Shown here: positions 11,624-23,298 of the stretch, in pieces
Layout of the letters: every line of letters starts with the position of its first letter
How positions within the stretch are numbered: position 1 is the first letter of the stretch
Assembly (NCBI GenBank): GCA_025531455.1
Contig: JAMYHL010000016.1
Span: forward strand, 434,001 to 498,000
Direction: 5' to 3'
Source of the DNA: Apiotrichum sp. Y4204
Lineage: Eukaryota > Basidiomycota > Tremellomycetes > Trichosporonales > Trichosporonaceae
DNA length: 64,000 nucleotides
Program-made: the position numbers and the translations under genes
Notes under the pieces: generated by a model
What the model saw: only the letters and a program-made list of their open reading frames with translations
Database searches by the model: none
What the model was told of the DNA's origin: nothing

Positions 11624-14140
11624 ATGTCATCGCCCCCAGCAGCTCCCGCTGGGGTCGAGCTTCCTTCCACCCAGTCTAGCCCCGCCTCGGTCAACTCGCT
11701 CTTGGGTGTCACCCGCACTCGAGACGAGTTTGACGCCGACAGCGGCGACGACACGAGCGTGGAATCCCCTCACCCCAAGCTTGCTCGTACCGACGCACCC
11801 GGTGCTGCTCATGAGGATCCAAGCTGTAAGTCCACGCAGCTGCGTGCCTCAGGGAATGTCCCTGGGCAACCAAACTCCGTGGTCGCCTTAGCTGTATGCA
11901 TGCTCACAGTCCAGCCAAGAATGACAACCCGAACGAGGTATCTGATCCTACGGCGTTAGCGCTCTGCGAGGAGCTCGAGTGCGGCATGTGCGCCGGCGTC
12001 TTCATCGATGTACGCTGCCTTCCCTGTTTCCCTAACTAACCTCAGCCTGTGGCTCTCAACGGCTGCGGTCACGTATACTGTGGAAGCTGCGTGCAGCAAT
12101 GGATCAAGGTGAGTGCTTTTCAGCTTAGTGCTTCATAGCACATTCTCACAGCAGTCAATCCCTCGGTACCCGATATCGCTTCTTCCTGGAGATCCAGTTC
12201 CTGAGCCCATCGCCTGCCCTCACTGTCGCCACACGCCTATCCAGACGGCTACCCCGTCACGTATTGCAAAGACCATGGTCAACCTGCTTCTCAGCCGCAT
12301 GCCCAGCATGGCCCGCCCACCCAACGAGCACCGTCAAGCGCAAGACATATACACGCCGGCCATTGGCGTTCTCAAGGTGGGTTGCTGGCACCAAACTTTT
12401 GTTGATCCTGACACACAGTTTCCTATCCCTCCGCCGCCGCCCCGTGCCCCGCTCATCAGCGAGTTTTGGCGCCCGTGCCGCTCCTGTTACCCATCCGAGG
12501 AAGGATCCTGGCGCTGTCCCATCCCTGTATGTGCTTGCTTTAAGGCCCATGCTGACCGCTAGGTTCCTCGCTTTGATGTGCCGGCTGAGCGGCCCCTTTG
12601 CGTGCGCGCGGATGGTATACCTCCTGATGGACACCGCCTGTGTGCTGGATGGTGAGGGAGCTTTCCTGCGTCTTCAACTGACCCCAGCGACCGTCTTTCG
12701 CCGTGTCAAGGACCTCGGGGTGCCAACTGTGGCATCTGTGGAGAAGGCTTCTGCGGTGAACTGGTGGGTCTGCAGCTTTCATTGTGCTGTTGCTGATTGC
12801 AGATCTCCGGCTGCGAGTGTGTTCCTATCTCCCAGTCTAAACCCACGGCTCAGTTTAACCACTTTGCCAATGTTCTGGCCGACTGTCCCTCGGACCTGCT
12901 CGCTCTCGCTTTCAAGTAAGTGACCCTCACATGGACAGAATCTCACACTCAGGGACAACTGGAACGAGATGTCATATCTGAGCAACTATATCGCCGAGAA
13001 CGAGACGGCTCGGGATGCCGCCCAGATCTACAGAGCGATTGTAGACTGGCTTCGTACGCCTGAAGCCGCTGAGTCGGGCGGGGTTGTGGGCATGATGAAC
13101 CGTGCCGACATAAATCTTCGGGTCCGTACGGGTATGGCCGATGAGCTTCAGAAAGCGATAATGCCCTCCGCCGAGGGCGCCCCAGAGGCCAAGATTTGTG
13201 GTGGCTGTGCGGACGAGATCCTTTGCGTAAGAGCTTGCGTTGTGCGCTGTGGCTAACAATCAGGCTGGCGTTTTTGAGTGGTGGATGCGCGAGCTTAAGA
13301 AGCCTGAAGTTGCCAACAGCCGCCCCGCTAACCAGAAGGACCGTTCAAACTGCAAGTTTGGGAGGAAGTGAGTCGTTTTATCCACAAACGTTCCCGGCTG
13401 ACAACAGGTGCACGCGGCAGGACAACCACCGCCATGGCAGGAAATGTAAGCCGAAAAGTGGATCCTTGTACTAACTAGCAGTCAACCACATCTGCGAAGC
13501 TCTCCCAGCCGACGAGGCGATGAAGATCCATCAAGATGATACGATGCCGACCAATACTACCGCCGTCAACGATGACAACGACGAGGACGCGTCTTCGTCA
13601 GACTCGGACGATGACGAGGACAAGGAAGAAGTGAGGCAGTATCTTGACGCCGCAGCCCAGCCGGCGACCGGATCTGTCCCTGGGGAGTCAACAATTGTCA
13701 TCCCTACCTTGGCGCCCATCCGCAGCATCTGGCTCGCCCCTTCCACGGAGCCCGCGAGGACCTCTGAGTCTGCATCTCAGTCCGGGTCCCAATCGGCGTC
13801 TCAGCCGGCGGCAACTCCGGTGGCCGATGCGCCTCCAGAGCCGTCTCTTCCTGCTCTGCCGATTGCAAGTATTGTGAACCCAGAGCCTCTTCCCCCAAAC
13901 CCTTCCAACCGTCGCGTCCAGACACCACCTCCTCACATCCCCGGCAGTACGAGCACGCCCGTCTCGGCATTGGCCGGCAGCGCGGATTCGGAGCTGGCTG
14001 TCTCGACCGCCATGAAGTTGTCGCTCCCCGTGTCACCTACCCCTCCCAAGACATTGTCGTACCCGGTTCTTGATGACCCAAACATGATGCGCCCCGGCCC
14101 ATCCGTGTTGCGCCAAGAAGCCATGGACGTTGACCTCTAG
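11624..14140 (+). CDS. RING-finger E3 ubiquitin ligase with C-terminal PBZ zinc finger (CHFR-like)
   Basis: Probable nuclear E3 ubiquitin ligase. A Ser/Pro-rich N-terminus is followed by a C3HC4 RING: ELECGMCAGVFID, then GCGHVYCGSCVQQWI and IACPHCRH. The middle contains a Cys-rich region (CAGCDRLSPCQGPRGANCGI, then CGEGFCGEL and GCECVP) resembling the cysteine-rich part of CHFR. After an exon with CGGCADEILCAG comes RSNCKFGRK + CTRQDNHRHGRK + FNH, assembled from three exons, which fits the poly(ADP-ribose)-binding zinc finger (PBZ) pattern. The C-terminal 200 residues are acidic, then Ser/Pro-rich and probably disordered. There is no FHA domain, unlike animal CHFR. Roughly 690 residues and about ten introns. 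RING is certain; PBZ is strong by motif; PAR binding and any mitotic checkpoint role are inference. Confidence 0.85.
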
Positions 14141-15877
14141 GCGCCGCGGCCTGGTCGAGGTTCAATGTTGTGAGACCTATATTGAGAGACTCATTCGATT
14201 CCCGTTCCATATATCCATTGTGCTTTGTTGTATATACATGCCATGTCCATTATAAGATACGACCTGCTTGACTGGCAATTGATGCCAGCAGAGCAGTCGG
14301 TTTTTGGTCAAAGTGATTGCTGAAGAGGTGCGAGGGAGGGCTTGGGCGTCAGTGGTTGATTGCCTGCAATCTGGGGGTTTGTGTGGAGATCTCACTCATA
14401 ATGGCCCGTGGTTGGACGATGGCTCAAAGTGGTTTGTGCGTGCATATCACTCTTAAATATCTACCGCCGAACAGTGACAACGAGTCCCAAAGACAAACAT
14501 ATGAATCAATAACGCTGATGTTCATTCGTTGCCCGGCTTTCAGACCAGCAGAAGCAGACGCAGAAAGCAGGACAGGGGACGCGAGCATCCAATGTCAGCG
14601 AGCGTTTTATGTCCACTGCCGCACTGAAACAGCCCTCTGGAGGGAACTACCCCACACATCCCCCATGCCGTTGACACCGTCTCTCCGCCGGCTCGTTCCT
14701 CGCCCGTCAACCCACCCTTTTCTTGTCTAATCACACCACCACTGTCATCTGTGCCCCTCGTTTTTTCCCCCTCGGCCCCTCCGAGCCCCATTCCTGTCCA
14801 TTCTGCCCAATTGCTTTCCATCTTTCGAATAATGATACGAAGATGGATGCAACGACCACCCCGCGCTGCAAGGCACGCACACTAACCCCGCTGCACCGTT
14901 GGCCCGCTGATCGTTCTGGTTCTGCGATCCGGGTTGCCAAGACCTCTTGTGCTTGTGCATCCTTTGTCTTGTCTTGTCTTGTCTTGTTGTGCGATCTTGC
15001 CTGGGCAGAAATCTTGAATTCGTTGATTGGATAGAATTTTCACGAGGATTATGCGACTTGGAGAGACTAGAGGCTTAGATACTCGATTAGAAAGCGAAGC
15101 GCCTCTAATAGACTGGATCACGTGAGAGAATAGAAATTTTACTCCCGCTTGTAGTTGGACCTTGTTGATTCTCCGGGTAAATCTCTCTTTGTTATTCCAC
15201 TAGTGTTGATTGAGAAATGGTTTACTCGCTGCACTTGGAATCGCGGCACGCTAACCTGCTGACTGCTGTCAATCCCCCCCCCACGTCGTTTGTCGTCGAT
15301 GGGTCTCTCTTTGTCGACTTGTCCATTCCATCTCAATCTCATTCAATCGCACTCATTTTCCCACAACACTCACACCCTCCTCCATCCCTCCATCCTCCTC
15401 GCCCATTATCCCTTTCTCTCCATCTCCCACTACCCCGCTTCCCACATTTACAACCTCGCCACGACTGCATCCGTCCACATCCACTCCGTCTCGATCAAAT
15501 ACTCCCCCGCAATCTTCCCCACCCCCTCTCGGCAGAGATAACAGCCGTACCGCGCGTCCAACACCACATCAGCCCACCAACCTGCGTGTTGACCTCGGCC
15601 TTCTCCGTCTATCCGGGTCCTCTACGCTTCTACCTCTTCTCCAGGCTCACCATTGCGCTCAGAGGTTCCAGTCAATCAAAGTTGCTCCCACCACACGCTC
15701 CCGCACAACACTGACCTGCGCTCGACACGCCGAATCTGTTAATCCATCCCCGCGAACCATTCTCCATTCCCCGCCATCCCATCACAACATACCGCCCATT
15801 CCGATACCCGCCTGAACTCGACTTGAACTGCCCCATCTCCGTGGTTTGACGCTGCTCGGCGACTGACTCTGTACACC
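14141..15877. other. Intergenic, Zn2Cys6 gene upstream region
   Basis: 1,737 bases. Contains a TTGTC microsatellite (14963-14988) and, from about 15302 to 15877, a C/T-rich stretch with no ATG on the + strand that is probably the leader of the downstream regulator. No protein-like frame. Confidence 0.5.
14963..14988. repeat. TTGTC pentanucleotide microsatellite
   Basis: About five tandem copies of TTGTC (tttgtcttgtcttgtcttgt). Simple repeat in an intergenic region. Confidence 0.85.
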
Positions 15878-18800
15878 ATGTCGGCGCCATCCGGCGCATC
15901 CGCTACTGATGCTGGGCCCGTCGGCGTTGCCGCTGCCGCGCGCATCGGGGTCGGCATCCAGCCCGCGCCGCCAGGCGACAACAAAAAACGCAAAGCGCCT
16001 CCGACCGCCGCCCCCCCCCGCGCCAAGGAGCGTGCCAATGCCGATGACGAGTCCGGTCCGTCTGGAAGCGGAGGTGCAGCTGGCGGCACAGTGTCCGCGA
16101 CCGCGGCCGGAGGGGCTGGGGCCGGAGCATCCGGCTCGGGGCCTCCCTCAGCTGCTGCGTCTCAGGCTGGAACACCTTCCGCACGCCCACGAGAGGCCAA
16201 GCGCACCCGGGTGCACTTTTCCTGCGTCGAGTGCCATCGCCGAAAGCAAAAGTGTGATCGCAAGGAACCTTGCTCACAGTGTGTCGCGCGACGCGTGCCT
16301 CATCTGTGTCGCCCTTTCCTCAACGGGGTTGAGGATCCAAATGCGTGAGTGCTGTACCCTGCTTGATCCTGCCGTGTCGAGATGACACACTCGCGGTCGC
16401 CGAGAGGTTTTCATCGCCGCACCCTGGTCCGTTACGCACGGACCGCCGCTTCATACTTGGGGGTAGAGGTTTCCATGAGAACATGCTGACGCGACTCCAG
16501 TAACTCGGACGTTCATGCGCGACTGGCTTCTATCGAGGGCATGCTCTCGCGCCTGGTCCAGGTTGTTCCGCAGGCGATCACGAGCCGGCCACTGGCCATG
16601 GATGGATCGAGCCCCGATGTGTCGTCCATTGCGACACAGGGCGAGGACGTCTTCCACCCACAATCCGCACCACCTCCGGAACCGCCGCGGCAAATTTACC
16701 CCCACAGGCCACCACCATCCGGACTCTTCCCCGCGAACCTCTCGACGTCAACTCCTGTCGGTCGTTCTGGCTTCGGCTGGGGCTTGCGAGAAGGTCGCAT
16801 GATTTGTCTTTCCGTGGACGACAACTCTGAGCTGCGTGATGTCCTCGTGACCCTTCGCGAGAGTGGCGTCACCAAGAACCATCTCGAGTGGCTGATCGCC
16901 GGCGTTCCGGGACGACGGATGGCCGATGGCCTTGTGGAGCTCTACTTTCGGTGAGCACATGCGCGAGATGCCGAGATATGGATGCTGACTATCACAGGGA
17001 CATTGAGTATGTCAATTGCCTTCCCCACGGGGGCGCAAATACTAACGAAACAGTTGGACGCGGTATAAGATGAACCGGCCGCAGTTTGAGCGCCGCTACG
17101 CTGCATTCTTCGACTCGATTGGGAGGAACCCGACGAGCCCAAAGATCGATGCAGACACTTTGAAGTGGATTCCGCTCATGTTCATTGTCGTGAGTTACTA
17201 TGGCCATCTCTGTTTGGGCGAGCGCTCACACGCAGTTGGCTATTGCTGCACTGTCCGCTGGCCCGGACATAGTTCCTGCTGACGAGCAACTCTCGTGGTC
17301 CAGACGCTTCTATGGCTCTGCCCGCAGTGGCCTCGAGTACGCCAAAGCACTCCAGCGCGATAACCTTGACGTGCTTTTCGCCGGCCTCCTCGCCTCGCGC
17401 TACATGCTGCTCACCCGCCGCCCGGCAGAAGGATCGACACCTCTGACAACCGCCTTCCAACTGGGTCTCTATCGTGATGGCACGGTCCTCAATCTGACAG
17501 ACAAACGCGAGATTGAGGTTCGCCGACGCGCATGGGCCATGCTCTACCACCTCGACCGCACTATCTCCCTTCTAGTTGGTCGCCCAGCATCCATCTCGGA
17601 CGCCCACACGGACGCGCGTCCGCCGGCGAACCTCGATGACGAGGAGATAGAGTCAGCCGACTTTGACCCAGCCGGAAAGCCAATGACCATTCCTACGGTG
17701 TATACTTATGTGATTGTGCGGTGAGTCACTCTTCCTGGCAGGATTCAATACTGATGCCCAGCCACCGGCTTGCCGAGATAATGGGCCGTATCGCGTACCA
17801 CACCTTTACCATCCAGCTCCCAGACTACGCGACTGTGCTGGCGCTCGACAAGGAGCTCCTCGCATGGCGCGACTCGCTTCCCAGCTTCCTCGCAATGGTC
17901 AACCCTGACACATCGCTTGATGCCGCCCACCCGTATCTGTTTGTGCAGCGTCATCTGCTGTCGTGCGAGTGGTACTATACGCGTATTACCCTGAACCGGT
18001 AAGTGGGAACCGAAATCAAAACAAATTGAACACGTGAGCTCATCTCAGACCGTATTTGCTCCGCCGCAAGCCCCAGGACGGCCGCTACGGATATTCGCGA
18101 AACGCGGCGATCGAGTCGGCGACGGCCGACCTGTTGAGCCGCCGGGCGTTCATGATGGAGAAGGGCGATCTGATCATCAACTCGGGTGGATACCGTGTGC
18201 TCAACTCGTACATGGTCCTGGGTGTCACCATCAAGCTCGACCCAGACTCGCCGCAGGCAGACGAGCTGCGACACTTGCTGAATGTGGTGTCTGGTCGTGC
18301 ACGAGATGAGCAGGGTCGTCTTTCGGAGCCAATCGTCAAGGAGGAGTTAGCCATTGTCGAGTTCCTTACCGCCAAGAGCACGTCGAAGCCTGCGTCGAAC
18401 GCTTCGAATGGAGCGGCCACCAACGGGCAAGCACGCAATGCCGAGGGCAACGACGAGAATACTCCGGTGGACCTTCTTCTCGGTCTCGCAAAGACCAACT
18501 CTGGACGCAGGGCAGCCGAGGAAGAGAAGCGTCAGCTTCGGCTCCAGCAGCGTCGCGAGATGGAGGAGCAGCGGCTTGCACAGCGTCGCTCCATGTCGAC
18601 TGGTGCGGTGAGCAACACGAGCAACAACAACAGTGTCTCGTCGTCTCCGTGGGGCTACGTCGCGCCGCAGATGCCTGGCCTCGATGTTCACCAGCCCTTC
18701 GGTGCCCAGCCCGGCAACCGCCGCCTCCCCCGTCCCCTGCAGCCTCCAGGCACTACCGGTGGCCATGGTGGCCCCACCCCCAAGCGCGAGGAAATGGACG

Positions 18801-19307
18801 GGCAGATGGCCAACTGGCAGAGCGACAACCCGTTTGCGTTCCAGGAGAACAAGCACCCCTCGCCATCTTTCCCTGGCAACCAGTCTGGCAACATGCTCTC
18901 ATCGGCCCACAACAGCTTCAGTGGCATGAGCAATAACAACAACAACAACAACCAGCTGAATCTGTCGCCGTACCAAGACATGTCGCTCCCGCTACCGAAT
19001 GCGGAAGACCAGCTTGCGTCTCTCACGCAGCAGGGCGCCGACTCGCTCTTCTCTGGCCCACAGGAGTTTGGCAATGCCGACGTCGGCAGCTTCGACTTCT
19101 CCAACCTCGGTGTTCCCCAGCAGGGCATGGACATGGCGTTCAATCCCTTCGCGATCGCCCAGACAGGCGACGAGGCGTGAGTAGAGTCGCCGCGGAGAGG
19201 TTCCTTGACTAACATTCAGGCCTAACGACCCGTCGCCCGATGACGAGACGACTTTCCTCAACTTTATCCTCACAAAGTTTGCCAACAGCAGTGGTGAGAA
19301 CATGTAG
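15878..19307 (+). CDS. Zn2Cys6 fungal transcription factor
   Basis: Sequence-specific transcription regulator. After a 110-residue Ala/Gly/Pro-rich N-terminus, the binuclear zinc cluster CVECHRRKQKCDRKEPC + SQC + 8 residues + C fits CX2CX6CX5CX2CX8C. A fungal-specific transcription-factor homology domain follows over several exons (17200-18300), including LLTRRPAEGSTPLTTAFQLG, REIEVRRRAWAMLYHLDRTI and a helix ending HLLSCEWYYTRITLNR. The C-terminal third is Gln/Asn-rich with a poly-Asn run (SNNNNNNNQ, near 18930-18955) and acidic/aromatic patches likely to be activating. The last short exon (19220-19307) encodes PNDPSPDDETTFLNFILTKF and a stop after SGENM. About 900 residues, seven or more introns. 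The target genes cannot be inferred from its neighbours. Confidence 0.9.
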
Positions 19308-19622
19308 GCGCAATGCGTTCCGGCCCTTGGGTCCAGTTTCCGTTCGGATTCCGCTTTCTTGGTTGCTGTTTCCTGTTCTCCATCCTATTCCCATCTCCCT
19401 TATCCAACACCTCCATCTCACCTTCACCTTGCCTTGTAGTCATATCGCGGCCGACATGATACCAGCACAGACATACCAATACCCCTCCTGTATCTCGAGT
19501 ATGCATTGGACCTATGGCGCGAGCGCGAGGCTTGAGGGGAGGCGGGGTGCTGTGGTGACTAGTTGATGCATCGACCACTATGAACACAGCACTACCATAA
19601 CGCACGCGTGACGTTTTTCCTA
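19308..19622. other. Convergent 3' region
   Basis: 315 bases between the stop codons of the Zn2Cys6 gene and SNRNP27. C/T-rich near 19390-19440. Nothing else seen. Confidence 0.5.
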
Positions 19623-20484
19623 TTACTTGATCTTGTCGAGGGCGCGGTTGAATCCACCACGACGGTTCATGTACTGGCGCCAAGTCCGCTTCTTGTTGAC
19701 CTTTGCGGCACCCTGGTCGTTGCCTTCGACCTCCTTGCCCTGCGGTGTGAGCAAGCCGCCACCCAGAAATGTCTCAAAAGTCCACTCACCTTTGTGGTCC
19801 CAAAACCACCAAAGCCCATCATCGACGCCATCGCCGCCGTCTCGTCGTCCATATCCTCCGTCACCGGAGTCTCCTCCTGCTGTTCCTCCTCCTTCTCCAC
19901 TATCCGTCAGCCCCCATCAATCCATATCACTCACCTTCAGGCTCGATTCGCGTCCCGTCCGCTGCGTACTTTACACCACGCAAGCGGTCCTCCTCACGGC
20001 GCCGGCGCGCCTCCTCAATCGCACGCCGGTCCATAGGCCGCGGCCCCCGCTCCCGCTCCCGGTCCCAGTCTCGCTCGCGGGCATAGTCCCTGCCTCTGTC
20101 CCGGTCGCCGCGCCGGTCGCGGTCCCAATCACGGCCGCGGCCATCATCCCTCTCCCTCGCCCTCTCGCGGTCCCCACGGTCCCCACGGTCACGATCACTG
20201 CGCTCGCGGTCGCGGTGCGGCGGCGGATCCCGGTCGCGGATCGAATCGCCCCGTACGTCGCGGTACGCGCCGCCGCGCGGCGGGCGGTATCCCCCGTCGT
20301 CGTCGTCATACCGCCGCACATCGCGTTCGCGCGGGTCGCGTTCGTATCGTCCTCCCGGGGGGCGGTCGGGGCGGTCCTGGCGGTCGTGGTCCCGCCGGTC
20401 TGGGGTCAGTGGGTCGTTATAGCTCGGCGTACCGTCGCGGCGGGGGGAGCGGGAGCGGTGGCGGGGGCGTTCGCGGCTGGACAT
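19623..20484 (-). CDS. SNRNP27: U4/U6.U5 tri-snRNP 27 kDa protein
   Basis: Spliceosomal tri-snRNP protein. The N-terminal 140 residues are an RS/RD/RE-dipeptide domain (SSRERPRHRSRSPRRDG at the start). Then come the family core DRRAIEEARRRREEDRLRG and, after a 34-40-nt intron, TAAMASMMGFGGFGTTK, and the last exon finishes KKRTWRQYMNRRGGFNRALD. The [MF]-GF-x-x-F-x-[ST]-T-K block and the C-terminal R-x-x-R-Q-Y-M-N-R-[KR]-G-G-F-N-R are diagnostic of SNRNP27. The start at 20484 (MSSRERPRHR) was chosen because it begins the RS domain; an upstream in-frame ATG at 20559 would add 25 residues. About 250 residues. Divergent from THOC1. Confidence 0.92.
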
Positions 20485-20819
20485 TGTGGTTGATGGAGAG
20501 TAATGTGGAAAGTGAGGATGTTGGAAGTGATCAAGAGAGGGATGGGGTTTGCCGCTCATGGCGACTTTGAGGTGTTGACACGGAAGCAGATTGGTTTTCT
20601 AATGGTTTCTAGAATGTCTATTCAGTACTCTCATGGTGATTACAAAACTTCGGGCGATGATTACAAGTAATGATTTTCCTGTTTCGGACTTTGGCTCACA
20701 AATGGCCACCAGGGCGCCGCCCTCCGCCGCCCTCAATCATCTCTCGAGCTGGAAACAAAGAAACAAAAGACATTTCATTGTCCATCACACGGCGCACACC
20801 AGTTGTTCTTCACACCACC
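20485..20819. other. Divergent promoter SNRNP27 / THOC1
   Basis: 335 bases shared by two divergent mRNA-processing genes. Contains A/T-richer stretches at 20590-20690. No other feature recognised. Confidence 0.5.
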
Positions 20820-23188
20820 ATGAGCCTCCACGCCATCCTGCGGGACGGCCTGAGCACGCTCGCCTCGGAGCTCGACAGCCGACGAACACCACAATATGCA
20901 GGACACGCGGGCCCTGCCGCGCTGCCCCCGCTCGACGCCGCCGACCTGCGCACTTCGATATCCGCCGTGTGGACCGACGCGAGCGCGCGCGCCGCGCCGG
21001 GATCAAAGGCCGTCGACGTCCTCCGCAGCGTTATGGACCTTGTGGGGCGCGATATCTCCGTCCGTCCCGTTATAGATGGCTCGCTCCCCGAGCCGCTGGA
21101 GGATGCGCCGGCCAACGAGCATGCGCGCTTCCAGACCGCCCTCCAGGACCGCCTGGACATCGTGCTCACGCTGTACGAGATTGTCGGCGAGGAACATAAA
21201 GGTGGGTGGAGCTGCATGAGGTTTGGTAAAAGCTCTGACACCGTCCAGAGGTGCCCGCACTCGAGCCCGGCGCGCCATTTATCCCGTTGCTGGAGGACTT
21301 TGTCGAGCTGCTCGCCGTCGCCACTTGGCACACACTCTTCAGCTACATGGAGACGCGGGCGCCGCGTTTCTGCAAGGAAATGCCTGCATCAAAGGGCAAG
21401 GCACTGCCGCTGCTACGCACGATCAATGCGTTTCTCCGCTTCCTCTCGCACACGCCGCAGGACCTCAAGCTGCGTGGACGCGTGCAGCTGTTTGCCAGCT
21501 CGGCGATCAGCGTCAGCGACAAGAGTGCGATTAACATGCGCGGAGAGTACGCCGCTATTACCACGACATGGGAGGAGGACAAGGAGGACAAGGCGGACGG
21601 GGATGGCGATGTGGACATGAACGATGGCGGTGAGTACATGTTTTGTGTCGCTGCTGACCGCCAGACAAGCAGCCCGAGCAGCCCGACTTCTACTCCACTC
21701 TGTGGTCGTTGCAGAAGTACTTTGCGTATCCGCCGTCACTGGACGGACCCGCGGTTGGCGAGCCGGCCCAGACGCCGTTCGCCGAGTTCCGCACAAAATC
21801 AGATTTCGTCCTTTCACGTCTGTTTGAACAAACAAAACGCGAGCGCGTGCTGCGGGGCAAGAATCCCGCGTCGACACGGAAACGGACGCGCGAATCCGAC
21901 GACCTCAGCTACCCGCGCTATCTGACCGCACGCTCGCTGCTTGAATACGAACTCTCCGACCAGCAGTTCCGCCGCCAGATCCTCCTGCAGTACTTCATCC
22001 TCTTCCAGTTCCTGTTAAGCCTCAGGCCGGGCACGGCGAACAAGCAGCAGTTCACTGGTGGCATGCCGAAGACATTCGTCATCGAGGGCGAGAACCAGAG
22101 CTGGGTTACGAGCACGGTGCAGAGCGTGCGCGAGGAGCTGCGCCGCATGGAGCCCGACGGACAACGCTTCGAGGAGACGGTGGTGCAGCTCATGGCGCGC
22201 GAGCGGAGATATGTGAGTGCTGTGTTTGCGTATCGTAACTGACAATTAGGCGCAGTGGAAAAACGACGGATGCCCCGAGAAGGAGTGGGAGATCCTTCCT
22301 GTCCCAGAAAATCTCGCCTCGTCGTCTGCCGAGAAGTGGAAGCGGCAGTGCCGGCCGATGCGCCGTTGGCCCCACAAACTGGGGACGCCGAACCTGACGC
22401 GCGCGTGGGAGACGGGATACAAGGGTCTCGGGGACTGGCGCCGGCCCGAGGACAAGACCGTGTTCGAGCTCGCCGAGGATCTGGCGCGCATCGAGGCGGA
22501 CGAGGAGGATGACAAGGCGATGGGCCGCGAGCCCGGCCCCGAGGTCGCCGAGCAGAAGCGCACCATCCGGTGGTGCGCGCTCCGTGCCGCGCGCAAGTCG
22601 CACCCCCGCGTCGTGTCCTCCATGAAGGCGTATGACCTGCACAAACTCGTCGAGATGATCCGCGAGGCGGATGCGAAGCGCGCCGGCGTGGCGCAGGCGG
22701 CGGTTGACGAGCCCGAGGCGGAAGCCGAGGTGGAGGCTGAGGCAGAAGTGGAGGCTGAGGTTGAGGCTGAGGCGGAGGCTGACGCCGAGGCGGAGGGAGA
22801 GGACGAGGGTGTGCCTGCGGGTGGAGATGATAGGGAGGAAGCTGAGGGCGAGAAGAAGGCCGACGAGCCGGTGCGCCTCGCCGAGCTGCCGGACGACGAC
22901 GACGAGATGACCGGCGTAACGCCGAACGGGGACGCCGCGGAGGGCGGTGAGGAGGAGCCGACAGAAGGCGACGCACAGGGCGAGCCGGAAGCACCAGCCG
23001 CGGAGGAATTGGCAGGCGAGGACGTCCCTATGGATGAGCCGGAGGCCAAGACGCCTGCGTCTGGGTTCCCCTCGGCCGCACCCTCCGCCGAGGCATCAGC
23101 GGCACCCAGCGCCGAGCCTAGCGCACCACCCAGCGCGGTGGCGACCCCGGAACGGCCAGCTAGCGAGGAGCTCGGCGAGGCAGAGTAG
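20820..23188 (+). CDS. HPR1: THO complex subunit 1 (THOC1/Hpr1)
   Basis: Core subunit of THO/TREX, which couples transcription to mRNP assembly and nuclear export and limits R-loops. The start MSLHAILRDGLSTLASEL is preceded by a good context (CACCATGAG). The Efp1/THOC1 core is spread over four exons: LEDFVELLAVATWHTLFSYM, NAFLRFLSHTPQDLKLRGRV, DFYSTLWSLQKYFAYPPSL, ARSLLEYELSDQQFRRQILL and ENQSWVTSTVQSVREELRRM are family hallmarks. The following exon has the WKNDGCPEKEWEI segment. The last 170 residues are a low-complexity Glu/Ala domain (22700-22800 encodes alternating EAE/VEA). No Death domain was recognised, unlike animal THOC1. About 735 residues. Confidence 0.93.
22699..22803 (+). repeat. 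Coding Glu/Ala-Val repeat in THOC1 tail
   Basis: Degenerate 6-12-nt repeat (GAGGCTGAGGCGGAGG types) inside the coding sequence, translating to EAEVEAEAEVEAEVEAEAEA. Probably length-polymorphic between strains. Confidence 0.8.
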
Positions 23189-23298
23189 ATATCTTGTACA
23201 TTTGACATGTCACGACCGTATTAGTAACAAGTAACAAGACAAGTGCGGACAATACAACATTATTGCATCTAACAGTCTGCACTGCGTATGAGGTGCAT

